Below, in pieces: positions 1 through 6,509 of a stretch of 10,313 nucleotides of DNA (the stretch's first letter is position 1; each line of letters opens with the position of its first letter). This DNA comes from Porticoccus sp. (GTDB lineage: Bacteria; Pseudomonadota; Gammaproteobacteria; Pseudomonadales; Porticoccaceae): the NCBI GenBank assembly GCA_002685455.1, contig NYXF01000014.1:17140-27452 (forward strand). Reading direction: 5' to 3'. The notes under the pieces are model-generated. The model did not search any database. It was given only the letters and a program-made list of their open reading frames with translations, and was not told the DNA's origin. The position numbers and the translations under genes were made by a program.

Positions 1-45
1 AAAGGAGACAATTTCATTAAACTATATAAATGATTTATTATAAAA

Positions 46-1122
46 ATGTACCCATACCTTTTATCATATTTATTAATTTGTTTTTTGACAATTATTGATT
101 TTTATCAAATAAAAATTTATTTAAACCATCAAAATAAAATTAAATTTATCGTAATTGCTTATTTGAGTTTTTTTATGGGATTCAAATATTATGTTGGAGG
201 AGACTGGGGTACATACATTAATTATTTTAATGCAATAGAAGATTATAAACTAAATTTATCAGATTTTAATAATGATCTTGGATACTATTTATTTAATTTA
301 TTAATTAAAAAATTAGGTTTAAATTTTAGTAGTATTAATTTTTTCTCTTCTATAATTTCTTTATTAGGAATTCATCTATTAGCTAATTTTTTCAAGAGAT
401 ATTGGATATTTTTTTTAGTTCTTACCCCATATTTTATATTTGTTATCCTTATGGGATATACTAGACAATCAATAGCAATTGGATTATTTTTTATTGGCTT
501 GTCGTTTTTATTTAAAGGAAAAAACATTAAAAACTTTTTTTTATTTTACATACTTATTATAATTTCATGTTTTTTTCATAAATCATCAATTATTTTTTTT
601 TTAATACCTTTATTAACAATTAGAATAAATTCTTATTCCTTAAGTATAATTTTACATATGCTTATTCTTTTTACGATTGTTATTATTTTTTTGATACTTA
701 ATGATAGATTTTTAGTTAGATTGGAATACTTTATTTCTAATCAATATTCATCTATTGGTGGTTATATAAGAATTGGAATTATTTTTTTAATTTGCTCGTT
801 CAATTTCATAATTTTAGGAAAGGCAGATAAGAACATTTATACTCAGAAATTAATTAATAAGCTTAACTTATTATCTATATCTATTGCTTTAATGATATTA
901 CTAATACCTTCGACTGTGATAGTTGATAGGTTTTTGTTATATTTTTATTTCATAATACCAATTATGTTCATCAAACTTATAGATATTTCAAAAAACAATT
1001 TAAATAAGCTGATAATCCTATATTCTATAATTGTATTTGGCTTTATCTTCATGATTGTATGGTTTAATTTTGCAACTAATTCTAACAGCTGGCTACCATA
1101 TAGAAATTATTTATTTATATAA
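46..1122 (+). CDS. EpsG-family polysaccharide polymerase (Wzy-like), integral membrane
   Basis: Probable inner-membrane polymerase that joins lipid-linked repeat units of an O-antigen, capsule or exopolysaccharide. The 358-residue protein is almost entirely hydrophobic, with about ten membrane segments broken by short polar loops. EpsG-family hallmarks are visible: YVGGDWGTY near residues 49-57, GYTRQSIAIG at 137-146, FHKSS at 177-181, and a final W-x-PYRNYL near the C-terminus. The length is normal for the family. The ATG at 46 leads straight into a membrane segment; no Shine-Dalgarno lies close upstream. Its stop (TAA) shares one base with the start of the Wzz-like gene, so the two are probably co-translated, and a polymerase next to its chain-length regulator is the usual pairing. 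A 10-T run lies at 593-602. The family assignment is fairly sure; the substrate is unknown. Confidence 0.82.
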   Translation: MYPYLLSYLLICFLTIIDFYQIKIYLNHQNKIKFIVIAYLSFFMGFKYYVGGDWGTYINYFNAIEDYKLNLSDFNNDLGYYLFNLLIKKLGLNFSSINFFSSIISLLGIHLLANFFKRYWIFFLVLTPYFIFVILMGYTRQSIAIGLFFIGLSFLFKGKNIKNFFLFYILIIISCFFHKSSIIFFLIPLLTIRINSYSLSIILHMLILFTIVIIFLILNDRFLVRLEYFISNQYSSIGGYIRIGIIFLICSFNFIILGKADKNIYTQKLINKLNLLSISIALMILLIPSTVIVDRFLLYFYFIIPIMFIKLIDISKNNLNKLIILYSIIVFGFIFMIVWFNFATNSNSWLPYRNYLFI

Positions 1123-1964
1123 TGCATAAAGATAATACAGATTTTTTTGATATTTTTGACCTTTTTAATATCCTAAAAAAAAATAAATTTAAAATTATTT
1201 CTTTTACTATTATCTATTTTTTATTAATTATTTTTATTCCAAGTTTTTTTCAAAAATATAATTACAAAAATGAAGTAAATATTGAAATTTATATTGAAGA
1301 TGATTTATTCTTGCCTTCTAAGTATAATGCTCTGTCAAATTTTTTATCATTTAAAAAAGATAATATTTCAATGTCTGTATTAATGGATACTCTTCATAAA
1401 AAACAATATAAGTTATTTTTTCTTGAAAGGCACATATATGGATTTGCACCATTTATAGATAATCAACAGCTTAGCAGTGAATATAAGGAATTTTATAATG
1501 ATACTTATATTAAAAGTATTAGTTATGATCAAAGAATTATGTATCTAATCTCTAACCATAATGAAGAAAAACTTTTGGGTAATAATAATGAATTTCTTGA
1601 GAAGACAATTCAAAATTTAAATTACAGAATGCATATTTCCTTGTATGATTTAATGTTTAGGATAAATGAAGATATAAAAAAATTAGCTCAAATTCTTGAA
1701 GAAAATAGTTCTAACAATGCTAACGTGACTTTATTTAATAAAAATATTTTAAACAAAATATATGAACAAAACTTGATAACTATTAATGATTTTAAAAATT
1801 CTAATGTTGAAAATTATTATCTTTTAAAAAATGCATATAAAGAAAAGTATCAATTTGTATTTACTAGGTACTATTTCATTTCATTTTTTATATATTTATT
1901 TTTAATTTCTTTTTCTTCAATCCTATTATTAGGCTATAATTATAAAAAAATTAATTTAAATTGA
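1122..1964 (+). CDS. Wzz-like polysaccharide chain-length / co-polymerase protein
   Basis: Probable polysaccharide co-polymerase that sets chain length together with the preceding Wzy. The protein has 280 residues in the classic two-membrane-segment layout: a short cytosolic N-terminus with an acidic, Phe-rich motif (FFDIFDLFNILKKNK, residues 8-22, like the D-x-x-DL-x-x-L-x-K start of Wzz proteins), TM1 at about 24-43, a mostly helical periplasmic part, TM2 at about 250-271, and a short basic cytosolic tail. No Walker motifs or tyrosine-kinase domain follow, so it is not a Wzc-type fusion. I do not see the usual Pro-rich stretch before TM2, and the periplasmic domain is not clearly recognisable in sequence. 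The call therefore rests on topology, the N-terminal motif and the position directly after wzy. Its TGA overlaps the TTG start of kdsA. Confidence 0.62.
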   Translation: MHKDNTDFFDIFDLFNILKKNKFKIISFTIIYFLLIIFIPSFFQKYNYKNEVNIEIYIEDDLFLPSKYNALSNFLSFKKDNISMSVLMDTLHKKQYKLFFLERHIYGFAPFIDNQQLSSEYKEFYNDTYIKSISYDQRIMYLISNHNEEKLLGNNNEFLEKTIQNLNYRMHISLYDLMFRINEDIKKLAQILEENSSNNANVTLFNKNILNKIYEQNLITINDFKNSNVENYYLLKNAYKEKYQFVFTRYYFISFFIYLFLISFSSILLLGYNYKKINLN

Positions 1965-2839
1965 AAAAAAAAGTCATCAATATCAATACACCTACTGAAC
2001 CTATACTTATAGGTGGAGATAACCCGTTAGTTTTTATAGGCGGCCCTTGTGCTATAGAGTCTTATGATCATAGTATGAAAATAGCAAATCAAATAAATTC
2101 TATTTGTGAAAAATTTAAAATTAGATTCATTTTTAAATCTTGTTACGATAAAGACTGTAGATCCTCTCCTGAAAGCTTTCATGGCTTAGGCATGGAAGAG
2201 GGATTAGATATATTATCAAATATAAGAAATGAAATAGGTATTCCGGTTACATCTGACTTTTCCGATCCTAATTGGGCTGCCGATACTGGAAAAGTTTGTG
2301 ATTTAGTTCAAATACCAGCCTATCTATGCAGACAAACAAGCATCTTGAAAGCAGCAGCAAAAACCCGCAAACCTATAAATTTAAAAAAAGGACAATTTAT
2401 GAGTCCATGGAACATGAAAAATTCTGTAAAAAAATTAGAATATTTTGGATCAAATGAAATTTTATTAACAGATAGAGGTACTTTTTTTGGATATAACATG
2501 CTAATTAATGATATGAGATCTTTACCAATAATGGCTGAAACAGGTTATCCTGTATGTTTTGATGCTTCTCATTCAGTACAATTACCTACTTCAATGGGTA
2601 ATATTTCTGGTGGACAAAGAGAATTCATCCCCCATTTGGTTAGGGCTGCGACAGCTACGGGTATCAATGCTCTATTCATTGAAGTTCACGACAACCCAAA
2701 AAAAGCAATGTCAGACAAAAATACAGTTCTTGATATTAAATATCTAGAAAGAATTTTAGATGAAGCAAATACTATCTTTAACAAATCGCAAGAGTTAAAA
2801 ATGAAATATGGGGATGATTATATAATTCATGAAACTTAA
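1961..2839 (+). CDS. kdsA: KdsA-type 3-deoxy-D-manno-octulosonate 8-phosphate synthase (metal-dependent type, divergent)
   Basis: Homologue of cytosolic Kdo-8-phosphate synthase, which condenses phosphoenolpyruvate with arabinose 5-phosphate. The 292-residue single-domain TIM barrel has normal length. Motifs in order: GGPCAIES (27-34), a K-x4-K-x2-RSS loop (59-69), LCRQT (122-126), KKGQFMSPW (142-150), DRGTFFGYN (171-179), SGGQREF (216-222) and FIEVH (239-243). Cys30, His204, Glu241 and Asp252 match the four metal ligands of the metal-dependent class; E. coli KdsA has Asn at the Cys site. Departures from the usual family: Asp65-Cys66 replaces Ala-Asn in the KANRSS loop, RQTS replaces RQTD, and FGYNM replaces FGYNN. 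The start is TTG within TTGA, overlapping the previous stop; the first internal ATG is past the essential GGPC motif, so TTG must be right. The fold is certain, but the exact substrate is less so because of the loop changes. Confidence 0.85.
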   Translation: MKKKVININTPTEPILIGGDNPLVFIGGPCAIESYDHSMKIANQINSICEKFKIRFIFKSCYDKDCRSSPESFHGLGMEEGLDILSNIRNEIGIPVTSDFSDPNWAADTGKVCDLVQIPAYLCRQTSILKAAAKTRKPINLKKGQFMSPWNMKNSVKKLEYFGSNEILLTDRGTFFGYNMLINDMRSLPIMAETGYPVCFDASHSVQLPTSMGNISGGQREFIPHLVRAATATGINALFIEVHDNPKKAMSDKNTVLDIKYLERILDEANTIFNKSQELKMKYGDDYIIHET

Positions 2840-3242
2840 AAACATCCCTATTTATGATTGTTATTTAAAAGAAGATAAATTCCCTTTAATTTATCAAGAT
2901 AGTTCTTTAAAAGATGCTTTAGATGAAATGGATAAATTCAAATTAGGTGTAGCAATAATTATTGATAAAAAAATGAGTCTTATTGGTATTTTGACTGATG
3001 GTGATATAAGAAGAACATTGATCAAAAATCAAAAACCTCTATCTGCGTCTTTGGTTGACGATGTAATCAAATTTTGTATAGAAAATCCAAAATACATAAA
3101 TCATGATGAAAGTTTAATTGATGCAATAAATTTTATGAATAAATACCAAATATGGGACCTTCCTGTTATTAAAAATGATAAAGTTGTGGGATTACTTCAT
3201 ATGCATTCAGCTTTAGAAAAGCTAATATTGAATTATGAATAA
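2829..3242 (+). CDS. Stand-alone CBS-domain pair resembling the C-terminus of KdsD/KpsF
   Basis: This 137-residue protein consists of two CBS motifs and nothing else. CBS1 spans about residues 17-65 and ends in GILTDGDIRR (53-62); CBS2 spans about 75-135 and ends in GLLHMHSALEK (121-131). These two phrases closely match the GIFTDGDLRR and GVLHMHDLL motifs of the CBS tail of arabinose-5-phosphate isomerase (KdsD, KpsF, GutQ), the enzyme that supplies the KdsA substrate. The SIS isomerase domain is absent, and the region upstream is kdsA, so this is not a truncated reading of a full kdsD. CBS pairs usually bind adenine nucleotides or other ligands and regulate partner proteins. A regulatory role in the ulosonic-acid pathway is inferred. 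The start overlaps the end of kdsA by 11 bases, and the end overlaps the aldolase gene by 8. Confidence 0.85.
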   Translation: MKLKNIPIYDCYLKEDKFPLIYQDSSLKDALDEMDKFKLGVAIIIDKKMSLIGILTDGDIRRTLIKNQKPLSASLVDDVIKFCIENPKYINHDESLIDAINFMNKYQIWDLPVIKNDKVVGLLHMHSALEKLILNYE

Positions 3243-4020
3243 AATTTTTAAAAATAGATTAGAGCTAAAAAATAAATTTCGATCACAACAAAATATGTTT
3301 GGTGGCTGGATAAGCTTTTCTCATCCATCCATTACTGAAATCTTTGCAAATATGAAAGTTGATTTCATTGCAATTGATATGGAACATTCCACAATTACAA
3401 TAGAACAATCTCAAAGAATTATAGCCGCAAGTCAAAGCTACAGTGTTCCATGTTTACCAAGGCCCGTTTCTCATTCAAATGATTATTTTAAGCCAATACT
3501 AGACTCTGGAGCAGATGGCCTAATTATTACGACTGTTGAAAGTCGTGATCAGGTTGAGTCTATAATTCAAAATATGAAGTTCCCAGATATCGGAAATAGA
3601 ACATATGGTGTTAATAGGGCACATAACTATGGATTTGATACTTTAAATTATTATCAAGATTGGAACAATTCATCTTCGATAATATTACAAATTGAAACAA
3701 AAAAAGGCTTAGATAGCTTAGAGAGTATGCTTAAATTTGAGCACGTAGATGGAATTATGGTAGGCCCTTATGATTTATCTGGATCTTTGGGTATTCCAGG
3801 TGAGTTTGAAAATAAAATTTATATTGAAGCTTGCTCAGAAATCATAGGTCTTTGTGATAAATATAAAAAAAGTTGTGGCACTCAAATAGCCAAAGTAGAT
3901 GAACAATCAATATCTAAAAACTATGATTTGGGTTTTAATTTCATTGTTTTGGGTTCAGACTTATTCGTTTTATGGGATTGGGCTGACAATACAAATAAAT
4001 TAATTTCAAAATTTAAATGA
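3235..4020 (+). CDS. HpcH/HpaI-family class II pyruvate aldolase
   Basis: Predicted metal-dependent aldolase of the HpcH/HpaI family, whose members reversibly join pyruvate to an aldehyde to give 4-hydroxy-2-keto acids (for example HpaI, 2-keto-3-deoxyrhamnonate and dehydro-deoxyglucarate aldolases). The 261 residues have normal family length. Catalytic features are intact: IDMEH with His51 as the likely base, RPVS with Arg76 for the pyruvate carboxylate, Glu154 in LQIET and Asp180 in GPYDLS as metal ligands. The loop NRAHNYGF (127-134) matches the R-A-x-x-YG region of sugar-acid aldolases. No catabolic genes are nearby; it sits between the KdsD-like CBS protein and two SDRs, overlapping both neighbours (ATGA at the downstream junction). 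This placement suggests that it forms or trims a 2-keto-3-deoxy sugar acid for the polysaccharide. The substrate is unknown. Confidence 0.83.
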   Translation: MNKIFKNRLELKNKFRSQQNMFGGWISFSHPSITEIFANMKVDFIAIDMEHSTITIEQSQRIIAASQSYSVPCLPRPVSHSNDYFKPILDSGADGLIITTVESRDQVESIIQNMKFPDIGNRTYGVNRAHNYGFDTLNYYQDWNNSSSIILQIETKKGLDSLESMLKFEHVDGIMVGPYDLSGSLGIPGEFENKIYIEACSEIIGLCDKYKKSCGTQIAKVDEQSISKNYDLGFNFIVLGSDLFVLWDWADNTNKLISKFK

Positions 4021-4802
4021 ACCACTATGTTTCCAGTGTATTTGATTTAAGTAATAAAGTCGCTGTAGTGATTGGTGGAGGTGGGCATATTTGTTCAGAA
4101 CTATCAATTGGCTTAGCTAAATCAGGATGTATTGTATTTGTTTTAGACTTGAGAAAAGAAAAATTTGAGAATCTAAAAAAACGAATTACTGATAAAAAAA
4201 TTTTTAATAATATTTATTTTTATAAATTTAATGCCTTAAAACAATCTGACTATACTAAGATTCTTAAATTAATTAAAAAGAAATATAATCGTATAGATAT
4301 ATTAATTAATGGATCAGGCATCAATAGCCCTAAGCCATTCGAAAAAATTGACATCAGTGAATGGAACTTAGTCATTAAATCTCATTTAGACTCTACTTTT
4401 CTTAGCTGTCAAATTTTTGGATCTCTAATGCTTAAAAATAAAAGAGGTTCAATTATAAATATTTCCTCTGCATCATCAGGACCACCATTATCTAAGGCTT
4501 TCGCTTACTCTGTTGCAAAATCTGGTGTGAAAAATTTAACCCAAAATCTTGCTAGAGAATGGGCTCAAAAAGGAGTTAGAGTCAATGCTCTCCGTCCAGG
4601 GTTTTTTCCAACTGAATGGAATAAAAAAAATTTTATTGACAAAGTCAGAAGAAAACAAATTCTTAACCATACTCCTATGAATCGTTTTGGGGAACCGAGT
4701 GAATTAATAGGTGCTGTATTGTGGTTATCTTCGGATAATTCAAGCTTTGTCACTGGTGCTGAAATACCTGTGGATGGTGGATTTTCATGCATGACAATTT
4801 AA
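4017..4802 (+). CDS. SDR-family NAD(P)-dependent oxidoreductase (first of two)
   Basis: Classical-length short-chain dehydrogenase/reductase of 261 residues with a Rossmann fold. Visible motifs: nucleotide-binding loop VIGGGGHIC (18-26), a probable DL at 44-45 that would favour NAD(H), INGSG (96-100) in place of NNAG, Ser151, and Y164-SVA-K168 as the catalytic Tyr/Lys pair. RPGFFPTE (193-200) and a GEP...FVTG...VDGG C-terminus resemble gluconate-5-dehydrogenase and fructuronate/mannonate-reductase-type SDRs, which act on sugar acids. Oddities: two glycines of the usual GxxxGxG loop are His24 and Cys26, and the tetrad Asn (normally in NLxxxF) appears to be His123. The Ser-Tyr-Lys core suggests it is still active. 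The gene starts in an ATGA overlap with the aldolase and overlaps the next SDR by 16 bases. Family sure; substrate not known, a keto or hydroxyl group on the ulosonic acid or its precursor being the likely target. Confidence 0.82.
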   Translation: MNHYVSSVFDLSNKVAVVIGGGGHICSELSIGLAKSGCIVFVLDLRKEKFENLKKRITDKKIFNNIYFYKFNALKQSDYTKILKLIKKKYNRIDILINGSGINSPKPFEKIDISEWNLVIKSHLDSTFLSCQIFGSLMLKNKRGSIINISSASSGPPLSKAFAYSVAKSGVKNLTQNLAREWAQKGVRVNALRPGFFPTEWNKKNFIDKVRRKQILNHTPMNRFGEPSELIGAVLWLSSDNSSFVTGAEIPVDGGFSCMTI

Positions 4803-5542
4803 AAACTAAAACAATTATTATAATTGGTGGAACCAAAGGTATTGGTAGAACTATATCTGCAAAATTTTTAGATTGTGGATACAATGTTATTTCTGGATCT
4901 AGAAAAGAGCACAATCCATTTAATAATGATAATTTTTATTCATTGAAATTAAATGTGATAAATAATAATGAGTTCGAAAATTTTTTTCTTAAAGCAAAAA
5001 AAATATCTAAAAAGATAACTACATTAATTAATAATGTTGGAGTTTCTGAATGGAAGCCTATTGAAAAAATAAATAAAGATTTTCTCGATAAGATGTTTTT
5101 AACAAATATTTATTCTACTTTTTTTAGTATTAAATGTTGTATAAAGAATTTTGATTCAGTTAATAGCATCATCAATATTTCTAGTATTGCTGGTAAAAGA
5201 GGATCTATAAATAACTCTGCATATTGCTCTACTAAATTTGCTTTAAATGGATTAACTCAATCATTGGCTAAGGAACTAGGGCAAAGAGACATAAGAATAA
5301 ATTCTATTTGTCCTGTCTTAATAGACACCCCCGGTTTAAGAGATGCAATGAAGAAAAAATACTCTCCTGGGTATCATGGATTTGAAAACTTTATAAAAGC
5401 ATTTAAAGAAACGCAAGTTGCATTAAATGAACTACCAACTTCTGAGGATGTAGCAAATATGTGTATATTTTTAAGTTCATCATCTTCAAAATCAATTACT
5501 GGTCAAAATATAAATTTAGATAGTGGCGTTTTTCCACAATGA
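4787..5542 (+). CDS. SDR-family NAD(P)-dependent oxidoreductase (second of two)
   Basis: Second classical SDR, 251 residues, FabG-like in layout but clearly different from its neighbour. It has a textbook nucleotide loop GGTKGIG (14-20), NNVG (82-85), Asn107 in TNIYSTF, Ser133 in ISSIAG, and Y146-CST-K150, so the complete Asn-Ser-Tyr-Lys tetrad is present. The residues after strand 2 (SGSRK, 36-40) include an Arg-Lys pair that is compatible with NADP(H). The C-terminus carries the usual SITGQNINLDSG. The ATG at 4787 is used; the ATG four bases later is in the frame of the first SDR. It overlaps the upstream gene by 16 bases and the downstream cytidylyltransferase by ATGA. Two SDRs in series could perform an oxidation followed by a reduction, that is, an epimerisation, but this is inference. 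Confidence 0.84.
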   Translation: MHDNLKTKTIIIIGGTKGIGRTISAKFLDCGYNVISGSRKEHNPFNNDNFYSLKLNVINNNEFENFFLKAKKISKKITTLINNVGVSEWKPIEKINKDFLDKMFLTNIYSTFFSIKCCIKNFDSVNSIINISSIAGKRGSINNSAYCSTKFALNGLTQSLAKELGQRDIRINSICPVLIDTPGLRDAMKKKYSPGYHGFENFIKAFKETQVALNELPTSEDVANMCIFLSSSSSKSITGQNINLDSGVFPQ

Positions 5543-6267
5543 CTAAAATAGTTGGTATCATTCCATGCCATCTAGACTCTGTTAGACTAAAACGAAAAAT
5601 ACTTATTGATTTATATGGATTACCAATGCTGGAGCATGTAAGAAGAAGAGCGCTCCAAAGTAACTTACTCAAAGATATTTATATCGCTACTGGTGATAGA
5701 GAAATAATAGATACAATGAGAAAATTTGGTGCAAAAATAATAATTACCAAAAAAAAACACAATAACGGAACCACTAGGGTTGCAGAAGCTCTAGAAAAAG
5801 TAAACAGCACTCATGTTATATTAATCCAAGGTGATGAACCTTTATTAAATCCGAATTATATAGATAAAATTTATTCTAGTATAATTGATGATAAAAATCT
5901 TAATTTACATTCTTGGAACTTAACCGCACCCTTAGGTGTAAAAGATATTTTTGTAAAAAATATTGTTAAATGTGAAATAAAAGGAGATTTAATTCATTCT
6001 CTTTTTCGTAGAAAGAATTTGTACAAAAAAAATTACAGGAAAATATTAGGAATAATTGCATATAATAGCAATGTCCTTAAAAAAATTGTTAATATCAATC
6101 CAACTATTAATGAAATTAATTTAAGCATCGAACAGTTAAGAATTATTGAAAATAAATTCAAATTAAAATCTGTAAAAGTTAAAAAAACATTACAATCTAT
6201 TAATGTGAAGTCAGATATACCAAAAGTAAAATATGAAATGAGAAAAATTAGAGGAAAATATATCTAA
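5539..6267 (+). CDS. KdsB-like CMP-ulosonic acid synthetase (cytidylyltransferase), divergent
   Basis: Predicted nucleotidyltransferase that activates a Kdo-type sugar acid with CTP to give the CMP-sugar used by glycosyltransferases. The 242 residues are close to the usual KdsB length of about 250. Recognisable landmarks: IIPCHLDSVRLKRK (7-20) in place of IPAR-x2-S-x-RLPGK, keeping Ser14, Arg16 and Lys20; NNGTTRVAEAL (75-85) for SGTxR-x-AE; the KdsB signature QGDEP (97-101) with Asp99 as a metal ligand; and SIEQLRIIE at about 197-205, matching LEQLRxLE. Toward the C-terminus SINVKSD (220-226) occupies the place of GIDTPED, so the second metal Asp appears to be Asn222. It closes the + strand run that starts with polymerase and KdsA. 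The family is secure, but I leave out the symbol because the deviations suggest a different sugar. Confidence 0.75.
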   Translation: MTKIVGIIPCHLDSVRLKRKILIDLYGLPMLEHVRRRALQSNLLKDIYIATGDREIIDTMRKFGAKIIITKKKHNNGTTRVAEALEKVNSTHVILIQGDEPLLNPNYIDKIYSSIIDDKNLNLHSWNLTAPLGVKDIFVKNIVKCEIKGDLIHSLFRRKNLYKKNYRKILGIIAYNSNVLKKIVNINPTINEINLSIEQLRIIENKFKLKSVKVKKTLQSINVKSDIPKVKYEMRKIRGKYI

Positions 6268-6278
6268 AATTAATTAAT

Positions 6279-6509
6279 TTATAATAAAGAATATATTAAT
6301 TTATCTATTTTGTTTTTAGCTTTGGCTCTCAATTCTAAATATTTACGAGTATTTTTTTCTGATTTGTATAAGTAATCTATACTTACTTTATTTTTATTTT
6401 TTTTACATTCTTTATATCTTTGGTTATCCCATAGTCCTATACTTCTATTAGAAAAAGATAAAATAGATATCATTTCAAACAATTGGTTATATTTTTTTCT
6501 ATTATTCAT
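6279..6509 (-). CDS. Small helical protein, possibly DUF4254-related (last gene of minus-strand operon)
   Basis: A 76-residue basic, probably all-helical protein without signal peptide or membrane segment. It is not securely recognised. The order SIL-x6-GLWDNQ (15-30), followed by a charged helix ending in RAKAKNKIDKLI (61-72), faintly recalls the helical pattern of DUF4254 proteins, which occur in polysaccharide loci, but it could equally be unrelated. It is likely real because its ATG overlaps the stop of the preceding minus-strand gene (ATGA), continuing a chain of coupled genes, and its reading frame is clean. It ends only 11 bases from the end of the convergent cytidylyltransferase gene. 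It could be a second, shortened copy of the neighbouring 146-residue protein or a fragment of a longer ancestor. Confidence 0.5.
   Translation of the reverse strand: MNNRKKYNQLFEMISILSFSNRSIGLWDNQRYKECKKNKNKVSIDYLYKSEKNTRKYLELRAKAKNKIDKLIYSLL

Noticed and set aside
1..45. Possible end of an upstream gene (open to a TGA at 31-33 in frame 1, to a TAA at 41-43 in frame 2) and an AAAGGAG at 2-7
   Set aside because: Too short to identify any protein; both frames are equally possible. The purine-rich stretch is about 38 bases from the polymerase start, too far to be its ribosome-binding site.
2559..2747. 62-codon open frame on the + strand
   Set aside because: Lies wholly inside kdsA in another frame; no recognisable motifs.
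1961..2839. NeuB-type (sialic/legionaminic acid) synthase instead of KdsA
   Set aside because: GGPCAIES, the K-x4-K-x2-RSS loop, LCRQT, KKGQF and SGGQREF are KdsA/DAHP-synthase-class motifs; no SAF antifreeze-like C-terminal domain is present.
4565..4792. 75-codon open frame on the - strand
   Set aside because: Antisense to the conserved C-terminus of the first SDR; a shadow of that coding sequence.
6267..6280. Perfect 14-base palindrome AAATTAATTAATTT between convergent genes, as a bidirectional terminator
   Set aside because: It consists only of A and T, so any hairpin would be very weak, and such palindromes arise easily at this base composition. The 11-base gap holds no GC-rich stem.
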